Assembly: GCA_963851245.1 (NCBI GenBank)
Contig: CAWKOH010000004.1
Coordinates: forward strand, 1 to 64,000
Source: CAWKOH01 sp963851245
Lineage (GTDB): Bacteria; Actinomycetota; Acidimicrobiia; Acidimicrobiales; Palsa-688
Direction of reading: 5' to 3'
DNA length: 64,000 nt
Of this stretch, positions 27,333 to 35,932 are shown one piece after another. The notes beneath the pieces were generated by a model that did no database searches, was not told where the DNA came from, and was given only the letters and a program-made list of their open reading frames with translations. How positions within the stretch are numbered: position 1 is the first letter of the stretch; every line of letters starts with the position of its first letter. Made by a program: the position numbers and the translations under genes.

Positions 27333-28565
27333 ATGCCCGAACTCGTCGACTGTCCTTGGGAGGGCGGAGGGTATGGTGCCAGACGAGACCGTCGGCCGTT
27401 CCGGTTCCAGGCGTATGTACCTGACCCGATCGCGGAATGGGATGAACCGCTCGCTGGCCGCGCCGCCGAGTCTGTTGCGCAGGCGACATCGGCCGTCGCA
27501 AGCCTTCAGCGAGCCGGGGTAGGCGAGGACCTCGAGGCTCTAGCCGGCCCGTTGCTTCGTGCGGAGGCTCTGGGTTCGTCGTTCATCGAGGGTCTCCGAG
27601 CGTCCAACAAGAAGGTGGCATTGGCCGCATACGAACCGCTCGCTGCTGACGGCACGGCGCGAGCCGTTGCCAACAACGTGAAAGCAATGGAGCGGGCTAT
27701 CAGTGTTGGAGTTGGCGACGGGACGGACTTCACTCTGGAGGACCTGGTCGGAATTCACCACGTCTTGCTGGAGGGCACGAGCGAGAGCCGTTTCGCAGGA
27801 ATCATCCGGACCGACCAGAACTGGATCGGCGGACGCGGCACGAGTCCCGCTGACGCGGCCTTCGTGCCCCCCCCACCGGACCGGGTGCCGCAGCTGCTGC
27901 AGGATCTGGTGAGCTTCGTGAACCGCGATGACATTCCAGCTGTCGCCCAGGCCGCCGTTGCCCATGCCCAATTCGAGACCATCCATCCGTTCGGAGACGG
28001 CAATGGGCGCATCGGCCGTTGCTTGATTCATGTCGTCTTCCGCCGCCGCTCACTGACGCCGTTGTTCGTGCCACCAGTGAGTGTCGTTCTGGCTGCGTCG
28101 GCTCGCCGTTACATAGCCGGCCTGGTCGACTTCCGGGAGGGTCGGGCCGACGACTGGATCGGGACATTCGCTGGCGCCCTGACCGCTTCAGCGGCCGCGA
28201 CGCGTTCGCTCTGGGGGCAGATCGGCGAATTTCTGCGTGAACTAGTCCGTCGTGCCGGCAGTCCTCGCTCCGATTCCGTTGCCCGAAAGATCATCGTCGG
28301 CCTGCCTGCCCAACCCATTGTCAGTGCCGAGATCGCCGCCGACCGCTACAGCGTCACACCAACTGCCGCTCGCGCTGCGCTCAACCGGCTGCAAGATCGA
28401 CAAGTACTCGTGCCGACGCGGGTGGGCCGGCGGCGCGGCCGCGAATGGATCAGCGAAGAGTTGTTCCAACTCCTGGACGAGTTCGAGTACGACATCGCTC
28501 ACACCGGGTCAGATGGATCACCTCGCCCCGCACCATCGCCGACACGACCGCCTCGCAGCCCCTGA
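27333..28565 (+). CDS. Class II Fic-domain adenylyltransferase with C-terminal winged helix
   Basis: About 410 residues from ATG 27333 with GAAAGG six bases upstream. The Fic core motif HPFGDGNGRIGR is complete (catalytic His, and the phosphate-binding NGR), so AMP transfer to a protein hydroxyl is expected. The N-terminal helix SSFIEGLRASNKK carries the (S/T)xxxE(G/N) inhibitory motif, making it a class II, self-inhibited Fic protein. The flap GGRGTSPADAAFVPPPPDRV is typical. The C-terminal ~80 residues (QPIVSAEIAADRYSVTPTAA, ALNRLQDRQVLVPTRVGRRR) form a winged helix that could bind the duplicated operator upstream. Possible roles are toxin-like growth control or metabolic signalling. Confidence 0.9.
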   Translation: MPELVDCPWEGGGYGARRDRRPFRFQAYVPDPIAEWDEPLAGRAAESVAQATSAVASLQRAGVGEDLEALAGPLLRAEALGSSFIEGLRASNKKVALAAYEPLAADGTARAVANNVKAMERAISVGVGDGTDFTLEDLVGIHHVLLEGTSESRFAGIIRTDQNWIGGRGTSPADAAFVPPPPDRVPQLLQDLVSFVNRDDIPAVAQAAVAHAQFETIHPFGDGNGRIGRCLIHVVFRRRSLTPLFVPPVSVVLAASARRYIAGLVDFREGRADDWIGTFAGALTASAAATRSLWGQIGEFLRELVRRAGSPRSDSVARKIIVGLPAQPIVSAEIAADRYSVTPTAARAALNRLQDRQVLVPTRVGRRRGREWISEELFQLLDEFEYDIAHTGSDGSPRPAPSPTRPPRSP

Positions 28566-28882
28566 TCGTTGAAGCCAGACGGGAGCACGGTCGCCCAGAA
28601 CCTCCACCGGAAACGTGCCGAGAGGTCAGGGGTCGCGATGCTCAATCATGCTCGGGTCATCCAAGTGGTTGTTCCAGGTCACCATCAAAGCCACCTGAAT
28701 CGGCGACCCAGCCCAGGCTGGGTTACCGCCCTCAAACTCCTGGCGCGCCGAGTGGCCAACCGTGATATCCGTTCCGAACATTCCATGCGGACGACCCGAA
28801 ACACTCGACGCACGCACCTCATATTCCGCCCAAGGGACGTCCCGGTACCCCTCCGGGCTTGGGCCGAGCTCAAGTCGGTGGT
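28566..28882. other. Intergenic region
   Basis: Nothing recognisable between the convergent Fic and PIN genes. Confidence 0.3.
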
Positions 28883-29266
28883 TCAGACTCGGATGATGGT
28901 GGCCCTCACCCTTCTGGTGCGGAGCAAGGTTTTGATGTCGGGTTGACACAGAGGGCTGGTGAGCACGTGGTCTTGGGGCTGGACCAGGAGCGCGATGTGG
29001 GCGTCGATGAGGTCGTTGGTTGCGTTCTCCCGAAGAAGCGCTCCGACCTTCTTGGCGCTCAGCTCATCCAGAGCGGCGACATCTACACCCGGCAGAACTC
29101 GAGCGAGGTTCGCCTGCCGGCGGCCATCGCGCCAGACCTGTGCGACGGCACTCGCGCTAGTGAGTACGGGGACCCCGTCGCGCTGAAGAACTCGCAGCAT
29201 GGCGCCGACGGCGCGGTCCCGCTTGTCAACCGCGACCAGAGCACCGGCGTCAAGGACGGCGCTCAC
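28883..29266 (-). CDS. PIN-domain toxin of module 4
   Basis: About 127 residues from GTG 29266, which overlaps the antitoxin TGA as GTGA. PIN features: VLDAGALVAVDKRDRAVGAM (first Asp), ASAVAQVWRDGRRQANLARV, NATNDLIDAHIALLV (Asp). The usual TSD...DL end reads HVLTSPLCQPDIKTLL, so the last acidic position is shifted, possibly weakening activity. A longer frame upstream overlaps the antitoxin and is not favoured. Confidence 0.75.
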   Translation of the reverse strand: MSAVLDAGALVAVDKRDRAVGAMLRVLQRDGVPVLTSASAVAQVWRDGRRQANLARVLPGVDVAALDELSAKKVGALLRENATNDLIDAHIALLVQPQDHVLTSPLCQPDIKTLLRTRRVRATIIRV

Positions 29267-29511
29267 GCCGCTCCTCTTCGGTGAGTGGTGCTCAGCGCAG
29301 CCGCAGCTGCGTCGAGTTCTTCGTCGCTGAAGGGTCCCTCTTCCTCTTCCCAACGGTCGAGGGCCGCGCCGAGCAGTTCGTTTTTCAGGCGCTGCGCAGC
29401 GGCCGCCACCAACCAGTTGGACACGCTTGTCCTTTGTCGGGTTGCCGCCTCGCGCACAGCGGCTCCGATCTCGGGGGGCATCGTGACTGACAGCCGATCA
29501 ACCTGGGCCAT
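29263..29511 (-). CDS. Antitoxin of PIN module 4
   Basis: About 82 residues from ATG 29511 (MAQVDRLSVTMPPEIGAAVR). RHH-like fold (LSVTMPPEIGAAVREAATRQ, VSNWLVAAAAQRL) and an acidic tail WEEEEGPFSDEELDAAAAAL resembling the antitoxin of module 3. An upstream ATG at 29535 lies in the operator. Toxin and antitoxin genes overlap by four bases. Confidence 0.8.
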   Translation of the reverse strand: MAQVDRLSVTMPPEIGAAVREAATRQRTSVSNWLVAAAAQRLKNELLGAALDRWEEEEGPFSDEELDAAAAALSTTHRRGAA

Positions 29512-29543
29512 GCATACGATCGTATCACATACCAACGTATGCG
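29512..29543. promoter_or_regulatory. Operator of PIN module 4
   Basis: ATACGATCGTAT (29514-29525) is a perfect 12-bp palindrome immediately upstream of the antitoxin ATG, followed by an imperfect second site (CATACCAACGTATG). Confidence 0.6.
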
Positions 29544-29618
29544 CAGGCCTTGGAAGCCAAAAACCGATAGTCGTCGCAGTGGTTGCTTCGGCCTATTCAA
29601 CTTCACCGGAGCCGTCCT

Positions 29619-30464
29619 GGCTCTATGTGCCGCGTTTTTGCGGCCAGATGTTCCACGAGGCGAAGGACCGTGGCTTCGCCGTGCGGTGCGTCAAGGCTTA
29701 CAACGACTGGATTGTCGACGAATGGTGTGCCGGATCCGATGGGTGATTGTTGCCGCTGACCCTTGATTCCGTTGTGGGATCCGATCGCGGCCGCGAGGGA
29801 GATGGAGCGCAACGCGGCGCGGGGTTGTCGGGCGATCAGCTTCCCCGAGATGCCTCACTTCCTCGACCGGTCTTCCACCCACGACCCGTCCGGATACTGT
29901 GATCCGGCCTTCCGGGTGGCGGGCGATGCCGGCATTGTGCTCTGCATGCATATCGGCTCTGGGTCCAACATGACCGACGTGAGTCCCTACGCTCCGCGAG
30001 CTGCCAACTCGGTCATGACCTTCTCCATAGCGCAGCTCTCCTTTGTGGAGTGGGCCGTGTCGGGCCTGTTCCTCAAGCTTCCGGACCTTAAGATCGCGTA
30101 CTCGGAGAGTCAGGTGGGGTGGCTGCCGTTTGTCATGGAACGCCTAGACAAGTGCTACACCCACAGCGCTTTTGCCGAATTGCCCCCAGAGATGACCCAA
30201 CCTCCGACGACCTATTTGAAGGACCGGCTGTTCGGGTGCTTCTTCGACGATGAAACCGGCATGGCCAACCGCCACACCATCGGGGTGAGCCAAATGCTGT
30301 TCGAGTGTGACTATCCCCATCAGGACACTACGTGGCACCACACCAACGAGGTGTGATCGCCAAGGTAGCTGAACAGGTGTCACCCGAAGAGTTGGAGATG
30401 ATCCTGCGAGGCAATGCCATACGCATGTTGGGTCTCGCCCCCCTTCCCCTCATGGCGAGTTAAC
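29619..30464 (+). pseudogene. Amidohydrolase-2 family gene, truncated and frameshifted
   Basis: Pieces of one metal-dependent hydrolase lie in successive frames: LYVPRFCGQMFHEAKDRGFA with CVKAYNDWIVDEWCAGSDG, then IPLWDPIAAAREMERNAARG through CRAISFPEMPHFLDR, GDAGIVLCMHIGSGSNM and MLFECDYPHQDTTWHHTNE, and last VIAKVAEQVSPEELEMILRG with NAIRMLGLAPLPLMAS-stop. The shifts are at about 29750 and 30352 (a missing G in GAGGTGTGATC). The N-terminal HxH metal site is absent, so the gene is also 5'-truncated next to PIN module 4. Relatives cleave ring or decarboxylation substrates. Confidence 0.75.
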
Positions 30465-30749
30465 AGCCTGAGGCGATACGAGCATGATTCAAAACCGGCT
30501 CGCTCACCTGAGGAACCGTACAGGGATGTGGACATGGGAGTTCTCAGGCTCAACCACGACGCCCACTCTGTACCCGTCACCGCCTGGCTAGCGTGTCTCA
30601 AAGCGGCCGAGGAGCCGTGGCGTACCCACCCGTGCCTTCTCAAGGCCGTTAGCCGGTGTGCTCGCTGCCAAGGTTAGGGGTGATGCTATGGGTAGCTGGT
30701 CAGATGCCGAGCGACGGCAGGGACATCAGCTTTGCTGAAGTTGAGAGAG
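30465..30749. other. Intergenic region
   Basis: A frame with some coding appearance (DMGVLRLNHDAHSVPVTAWL) lacks a start and known relatives; no gene called. Confidence 0.25.
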
Positions 30750-31126
30750 CTAGGACTCCATGAACTCGGCTAGCTTCGTCCAAGTCTTACTCCTTACATT
30801 CGTTTTGCTGTGGGAGGGCCACCAGTCGGCCCACCCTTGGAGAGACGAAGCTCTCCGCGCTTCTCTCCATCGATGAAGACCTCGAAGATCACGTCCGTCT
30901 TCTCGACCAGACGAACAGGCTGCCTCTGGATGACGTCACCGGCATTCTTCCTCCCGCGTTCGTATTCGTAGCGAAGGCGAAGGGTACCCGCCGCGGGAAG
31001 AGCCTCGAAGCGCAAAGTAGCGTGAGGGTCAGGCGACCCGAATAATCGATCCAGTCTGCTCAAGCTTGCCGGCGCTGGGGCGAGCTCAGGCTTGGATCGA
31101 AGCGTCGTCCAAATCGATCCCCACAA
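30750..31126 (-). pseudogene. Hypothetical protein, C-terminus frameshifted
   Basis: The minus frame reads LDRLFGSPDPHATLRFEALP, YEYERGRKNAGDVIQRQPVR, VEKTDVIFEVFIDGEKRGEL and RLSKGG. The normal end GADWWPSHSKTNVRSKTWTK, LAEFMES-stop (30750) is in the next frame, explained by one missing G in the run AAGGGTGGG. The N-terminus runs into the end of vapC copy 2, so the gene may have lost its start when that module arrived. Function unknown. Confidence 0.5.
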
Positions 31127-31496
31127 TCCTGGCGACGAGGCTGAGGTCGGTATCTGCTGCCAACATCGCGGCTTGGTTGCGTCTGGCGACGGATGCGATC
31201 ATGCAGTCGATCAGCCCGCGGGGGGTTACGCCGACCTGACGGCATTGCCTGTAAATGCTGGCCGCAGCGTCAAAATCAGCGGCTGCATCAAAAGGGAGCA
31301 GATCAAACCTCAGCAAGAGGCGCCGCAGATCGGTTTCGCGCTCGTAACTGCGAGCACCAGCCACGACCTCCATGATCACAGGTTCCGTGACGGCGATAGG
31401 ACCTTCGTCAGCGATCAGTGCCGTGAGACGTTGATCGACCGTGCTTCCCGTCGCCCGGTCGTATTCCACCCAGGCCGACGTATCGGCCAGTATCAC
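31086..31496 (-). CDS. vapC: PIN-domain toxin VapC, copy 2
   Basis: A 136-residue near-twin of the copy at 15835: same length, same acidic residues (MILADTSAWVEY, EPVIMEVVAGAR, RGLIDCMIASVA, AADTDLSLVA) and a four-base overlap with its antitoxin. About 17 substitutions separate the two toxins. Residues that differ include those at SQVDQRLTG/STVDQRLTA and RRHQAAVLTADGD/RRNQAAMLAADTD, so cross-neutralisation is possible but not certain. Confidence 0.9.
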   Translation of the reverse strand: MILADTSAWVEYDRATGSTVDQRLTALIADEGPIAVTEPVIMEVVAGARSYERETDLRRLLLRFDLLPFDAAADFDAAASIYRQCRQVGVTPRGLIDCMIASVARRNQAAMLAADTDLSLVARIVGIDLDDASIQA

Positions 31497-31702
31497 GAGC
31501 TAGGCGGCCGAGAGTCCACGGGCACTTTCCCGATGGCCCGCACGCCGCGCATGGCCAAGGCTTCCTCACGCGTCATGGGCTGTCCGGCAAGGTGGCGCAG
31601 GGCCAGGTCTACCGCCTCGGTCTTGGTCCGCAAGTGGTAGCGGTCCATGATCGCCCGCAGGTACCGGTCCTCGATCTCAATGTTCGTGCGTACCTTGCTC
31701 AT
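31493..31702 (-). CDS. vapB: VapB antitoxin, copy 2
   Basis: A 69-residue protein, MSKVRTNIEIEDRYLRAIMD, differing from copy 1 at only about ten positions (D/S, R/Q, I/V, G/R, V/A). The upstream in-frame ATG at 31717 is again in the operator. The operator region has arms TACACGTA and TACGTGTA (about 31701-31726), related to but spaced differently from that of copy 1. Confidence 0.88.
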   Translation of the reverse strand: MSKVRTNIEIEDRYLRAIMDRYHLRTKTEAVDLALRHLAGQPMTREEALAMRGVRAIGKVPVDSRPPSS

Positions 31703-31717
31703 ACACGTACTATACAC

Positions 31718-32033
31718 TCTACGTGTACTGAAGGTGTACGGAACATCAGTTTGATCGGGGGAGTTCGTTCACTTTGAGCACGGTCCGAGTCCAGGAGCAC
31801 CGACCGACGCAAGTTCTCTCTCGACGATTCCGGCGACGGCAAGTGTCTGGCCCGTTGGCGCGGACGGTGTTGATATCACTGTGTTGCCGGCCCACGCCGG
31901 GGTACGCCTCGGCCCAGGGTATGGTAGAGAAGGTCGCCGTTTCTTCCCGAACTCGCCGGAAGAAGCAGGTGCGAATTTGCTTCGTAACGGTGGAGGGAGA
32001 CGACGAAAGCCGCGACGAAAGTGGTCACCAATA
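31718..32033. other. Intergenic region
   Basis: Contains the operator of VapBC copy 2 at its left edge; no gene supported in the remainder. Confidence 0.3.
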
Positions 32034-32489
32034 TCATGCCGGCGCGGGCGGGAGGGCAGCTCGCCAGTCCGACGTGGTCAGCTCGATCAGCTGGCCGTCG
32101 GGATCGCGGACCATGATCGCAGCCTTGATGTCTGTCTGCTCCACAACCCGACCCCCGTGGGCAACCACTTGTTCGAGCGCGCGGCCCATGTCCGAGACCG
32201 AGAGCGAAAGGTGAGTGAGCCCGGGCTCGGCCATGCTTCGCTCCTTCCACGGCCGCACCCTGGCCGGGTCGTAGTGCAACAACTCGAGGACCAAGCCGTC
32301 GCGGACCAGGTACACCGCTTTCAGCCCGACTGGCTGTGAGAGCTGCAGCAGCACGCCCGATGGCTCGTCAGGCGCGTCGAGCTCCCACCAGTAACGGAAG
32401 CCAAGCGCCTGTTCGTAGAAGACTCTGGCCCGCTCGAGATCGGTGACGCACAGCCCCACGTGGTTGAACACAACTGGATCATCAGCCAT
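32034..32489 (-). CDS. VOC-family (glyoxalase/dioxygenase-fold) protein
   Basis: A 151-residue protein, MADDPVVFNHVGLCVTDLER. Two VOC modules are clear: NHVGLCVTDLERARVFYEQA with LGFRYWWEL, and LTHLSLSVSDMGRALEQVVA ending MVRDPDGQLIELT. Metal-ligand candidates are His in FNHVG, His in LTHLS and Glu in LIELT, so a metal centre is plausible. The order fits glyoxalase I or ring-cleavage dioxygenase relatives; substrate unknown. It lies near the catabolic P450 cluster but on the other strand. Confidence 0.85.
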   Translation of the reverse strand: MADDPVVFNHVGLCVTDLERARVFYEQALGFRYWWELDAPDEPSGVLLQLSQPVGLKAVYLVRDGLVLELLHYDPARVRPWKERSMAEPGLTHLSLSVSDMGRALEQVVAHGGRVVEQTDIKAAIMVRDPDGQLIELTTSDWRAALPPAPA

Positions 32490-33254
32490 CAGGACCCCCT
32501 GGTTGCACGGATAGACTAAACGACGGAAGGGTACGAACCGCGACTTCTTAGCGCCAGCGTGTTCTGCGGCCTCTTCTGATCGGCCAAATGATCATGCACC
32601 CAGTTTCGACGCGAGGTCTCATTCACCCCCAACCGCCGGTCGGAGCCACGAATCCTCGGTGGCCAACGCCATCGCACCGCTCCCCGATGGAACTCATCCG
32701 CATCCCCCGACGGTCTCGCGACAAGGACTCCTTCCTCCTGCGTCAGCCGAAATCAACGTGTCCACGAAAGCGGGTCGACACCAACTGTGAATTCAGCGAC
32801 ATAATGACGGCGACGATCGACGCCTGTGTTTGGGCAGGCTGGTTGGCTGTCGTCGAGAGTGGCGACGCCTCGATGAGGAGTCCCTTTGTCGAGGCGTGAG
32901 CGGCGAACCTTCCTCGACGTCCATTCTGAGCCAGCCCGGGCGCCGGGTGTCGGCTCCAACTGAGTCGACGTAGGGGCGGACGTAGGCGGCGTCGCACATC
33001 TGCCGACCCAGGATCAGTTCATTGACGGCACGCGCCTGATATTCGAGGCGGGCATCGCCCCAAGCTCCCGCCACACGCGGAGTAATAAACGAGGCCAGTC
33101 CGGAACGAGCTCAGTACGGTGATGCGACGGTTCTGGACCGGTGTGGGCCCGGCGGAGCGATTCCCGTCGACCGGTGGAGCAGCACCGGTCCCACCGACGG
33201 CGAGTATGGTCGAGAGGCCGTACCATCGAGCCACACGACCGATCGGGGGCCACC
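32490..33254. other. Long region without a clear gene
   Basis: On the minus strand at 32890-33074 a piece reads GDARLEYQARAVNELILGRQ, MCDAAYVRPYVDSVGADTRR and PGWLRMDVEE, which has protein-like composition and may be a gene remnant of unknown family. The right end holds the P450 promoter and ribosome-binding region. Confidence 0.3.
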
Positions 33255-34457
33255 ATGTCGACTACCTACAACCCATTCGATCCGGTACAAGTCGACCTCC
33301 AAGATGAGGTGCTCGACCGGCTTCGGCGGGAGGCGGCGGTGGTCGAGCTAATGCCCGGGTTTTTCTACCTCACCCGCCACGAAGATATCGTGGCGGTGAG
33401 CCGGGATCCGGTGACGTTCCCCCAGGCGCCGTTCAGCCCGCTTGGTGAACAGACCCGGGAGCTGGACCAGCTCCAGCTGGGCGAGTCCAACCCGCCCTGG
33501 CACGGCAAGATCCGCAAGATCCTCCAGTCGGTGCTGAGCCCACCGCGGATCCGGGCCATCACCCCATTCGTCGACCAGGTCTGCGCGGAACTCGCCGATG
33601 CCGTCGCTGTTAAGGAGTCGGCCGACCTCATCGCCGACCTCGGTCGGCCGCTGCCGGCTGCTGTGATCGGGCACCTAACCGGCGTCCCGGAGGGCGACCG
33701 CGGGTTCCTGCACGAATACTCGGACCTGGTGGTCCAGGCGGTCCAGGAGCAGGATCAGGAGCTCAAGCGGCGCGCCCAGGAGAAGGTCGACGAGTTCGAC
33801 GGGTACTTCCTGGAGCTGATCCGGGAGCGGCGCGCCGCCGCCGACCGGCCCGACGACGCCATGACCGCCCTCATCGAGTACCGCGACGAGGACGGCGCCG
33901 GGTTGTCCGACGAGAAGATACTGCTGCACCTGACCAAGGACCTCGTCACGGGCGGGATCGATACCACGACTCACCTGGTCGGGAATCTCTTCTACGACCT
34001 GCTCACGACGGACGGGGCGTATCGGCGGGTCAGGGCCGACCGCCAGCTCGTGCCGACCGCGGTCGAGGAGGCGCTGCGGCACCGGCCGGTGGTGAACCTG
34101 CTATTCCGCCAGCCACCGAACGACGTCGAACTCCACGGGGTGCGGATCCCCGGCGGGTCGATCGTCGCCCTCGGCTACGCCTCGGCCTGCCGCGACGAGG
34201 CGATGTGGGTGCGCGGGACGGAGTTCTCGCTCGATCGGGGGGAAGCGGTCCCTCGGCATCTCGGCTTCGGTTGGGGCGTGCACCTCTGTGTTGGCGCCCC
34301 GCTTGCGCGGGTCGAGGGCGCCCATCTGCTGAATGCGGTGCTCGACCGGGTGCCGGCGATGTCCCTCGCCCCCGGCTTCGTGTACCAGCGGGTCAAGATG
34401 TTCATGATGCGCGGCCCCGTTCGCCTTGACGTGGTCGTGGAGCGGTCGTCCGACTAA
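33255..34457 (+). CDS. Cytochrome P450
   Basis: A 400-residue soluble bacterial P450 starting MSTTYNPFDPVQVDLQDEVL, with GGGGG just upstream. Signatures: I-helix KDLVTGGIDTTTHLVGNL (acid-alcohol pair altered to D-T), EEALRHRP (ExxR) and heme loop LGFGWGVHLCVGAPLAR with the proximal Cys. It will need a ferredoxin and reductase from elsewhere; none is adjacent. The downstream M24 genes and EthD-like protein on the same strand form a probable catabolic cluster. Substrate cannot be read; the nearby 6-oxocamphor-hydrolase-like enzymes make a cyclic terpenoid-like substrate one possibility. Confidence 0.92.
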   Translation: MSTTYNPFDPVQVDLQDEVLDRLRREAAVVELMPGFFYLTRHEDIVAVSRDPVTFPQAPFSPLGEQTRELDQLQLGESNPPWHGKIRKILQSVLSPPRIRAITPFVDQVCAELADAVAVKESADLIADLGRPLPAAVIGHLTGVPEGDRGFLHEYSDLVVQAVQEQDQELKRRAQEKVDEFDGYFLELIRERRAAADRPDDAMTALIEYRDEDGAGLSDEKILLHLTKDLVTGGIDTTTHLVGNLFYDLLTTDGAYRRVRADRQLVPTAVEEALRHRPVVNLLFRQPPNDVELHGVRIPGGSIVALGYASACRDEAMWVRGTEFSLDRGEAVPRHLGFGWGVHLCVGAPLARVEGAHLLNAVLDRVPAMSLAPGFVYQRVKMFMMRGPVRLDVVVERSSD

Positions 34458-34730
34458 GGGGGGCCAAGTGGTGCTGGCCGACATGGCGGCGGAGTTGGGC
34501 GATAAGGTGGCCGTCGCCATCGGTTGTGACGCGGCATTTGTTTCAAGGTGGCAGAGGGGGATTTAGTTGGGCATCGGATTCGTAGGGGACCTTCGAGCAA
34601 GCCGTCAACGACGGCGAGTTCGAGAGCGTTCAACTGGACTCCAGGTGCACAGTACTGGCGACACGTTGCCAGTGCCCTCTCGCGTCTACTCCGGGGCCAA
34701 GGGGAAACGTCGCCAAGGTTTGGAGGCTTG
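34458..34730 (+). pseudogene. Short SDR-like remnant between P450 and M24 genes
   Basis: The + frame VVLADMAAELGDKVAVAIGC, DAAFVSRW up to a TAG at about 34566 looks like the second strand-helix unit of a short-chain dehydrogenase (vvLaD...g..vA..iG.DA.fv). The remainder of the 273-bp gap has no coding sense. Confidence 0.35.
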
Positions 34731-35909
34731 ATGCAGCTTGACTTCGATCGTCTTCGTCTGACTCGCCGCGAGCGGTTGCAGGAGGCGATGTCGGCTCAGG
34801 GTTTCGATGCCATGGTGCTCCTCGGTCCGAGCAACCAGGAATACGCCGGCGTCCGCCAGCCGTGCGCCGATGCCATGCGCATGCATTACGAGCCGGTGGT
34901 GGTCATGCTGGTGCCCGGTGACGACCTGCCCCACGTCTGGACCTTGTTTCCCGAAGGGGTCAGCGACGACATTCCTGCCAGCCACCGCCATGCACCGCTG
35001 TGCACCGAATACGACGACGGGGCGGTCAGCTTGGCCGGCGCGGTCAGAGAGGTTGTTCCCGGCGTTCAGCGGATCGCCATCGACGAGCTGACCTCCCCCA
35101 TGATCGGGCGGCTGGGCTCGCTGCTGGGCGGCGCCGAGATCTGTGATGCCACGCTGGCCACCGGCTCGGCCCGGTACAGGAAAACGCCCGACGAGATCGA
35201 GTGTCTCCGCCGGGCCCAGCGGATCAACGAGCTTGCCATGTACGACGTCGAGGCCGCACTTCGGCCCGGTGTTCGCCAAAACGAGCTCTCGGCGCTGTTT
35301 CTGCGCCGCTGCTTCGAACTCGGCGCCTCCACCAGCATCATCGACCCTATCTGGAGCCTGACGCCAGTCTCGGTGTCGGGGGGCACCCTTACCGCTAACG
35401 ACGATGTGGGCTTTCCCCTGGCCAGCAACGATCGCTTCCTGCGCGAGGGCGATCTCATTCTTTGTGACACCGGGATTACCTGGATGGGATATCACTCCGA
35501 TTTCGGAAAGACCTGGATCTGCAGCGACCGGCCCCGACCGTCGCCGGCCCTGCGGGACTGCTACCTGCGCTGGCGAGAAGTCATGGAGGCGGTCTACGCC
35601 ACCATCAAACCCGGCGCCACGTGCGGCGATCTGGTCCGAGCTGCGGCGGGGGTGGAGGTGAAGCATTCGCTCGCCCAGTTCTACCTGGGCCACGGAGCTG
35701 GTTGCGATAGCGCTGAGCCCCCGTTTGTCGGCTCTGATCTCGGTCTCGCCTACGACGACACCGTCGTGCTCGACACCGGCGTGGTCGTCGTCCTCGAGCC
35801 GGTGATCTGGCGGGACGGGGTCGGGGGCTACCGCAGCGAGGAGATCGTCGCGGTGACCGATGACGGCTTCGAGCTGTTGACCACCTACGGCTACACGCCG
35901 TTCGAGTGA
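34731..35909 (+). CDS. M24-family (pita-bread) metallopeptidase or lyase, metal site intact
   Basis: About 392 residues from ATG 34731, with GGAGG seven bases upstream. N-terminal creatinase-like domain (LRLTRRERLQEAMSAQGFDA, MVLLGPSNQEY) and a C-terminal pita-bread domain. All five metal ligands are visible: the two Asp of ILCDTGITWMGYHSDFGKTW, His in YLGHGAGCDS, Glu in VVVLEPVIW and Glu in GYRSEEIVAVTDDG. Relatives include aminopeptidase P, creatinase and DMSP lyase DddP, so the reaction is open. It is 24 bp upstream of a related gene lacking these residues. Confidence 0.85.
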   Translation: MQLDFDRLRLTRRERLQEAMSAQGFDAMVLLGPSNQEYAGVRQPCADAMRMHYEPVVVMLVPGDDLPHVWTLFPEGVSDDIPASHRHAPLCTEYDDGAVSLAGAVREVVPGVQRIAIDELTSPMIGRLGSLLGGAEICDATLATGSARYRKTPDEIECLRRAQRINELAMYDVEAALRPGVRQNELSALFLRRCFELGASTSIIDPIWSLTPVSVSGGTLTANDDVGFPLASNDRFLREGDLILCDTGITWMGYHSDFGKTWICSDRPRPSPALRDCYLRWREVMEAVYATIKPGATCGDLVRAAAGVEVKHSLAQFYLGHGAGCDSAEPPFVGSDLGLAYDDTVVLDTGVVVVLEPVIWRDGVGGYRSEEIVAVTDDGFELLTTYGYTPFE

Positions 35910-35932
35910 ATCCCGCTCTGAGGAGAAGTTAG

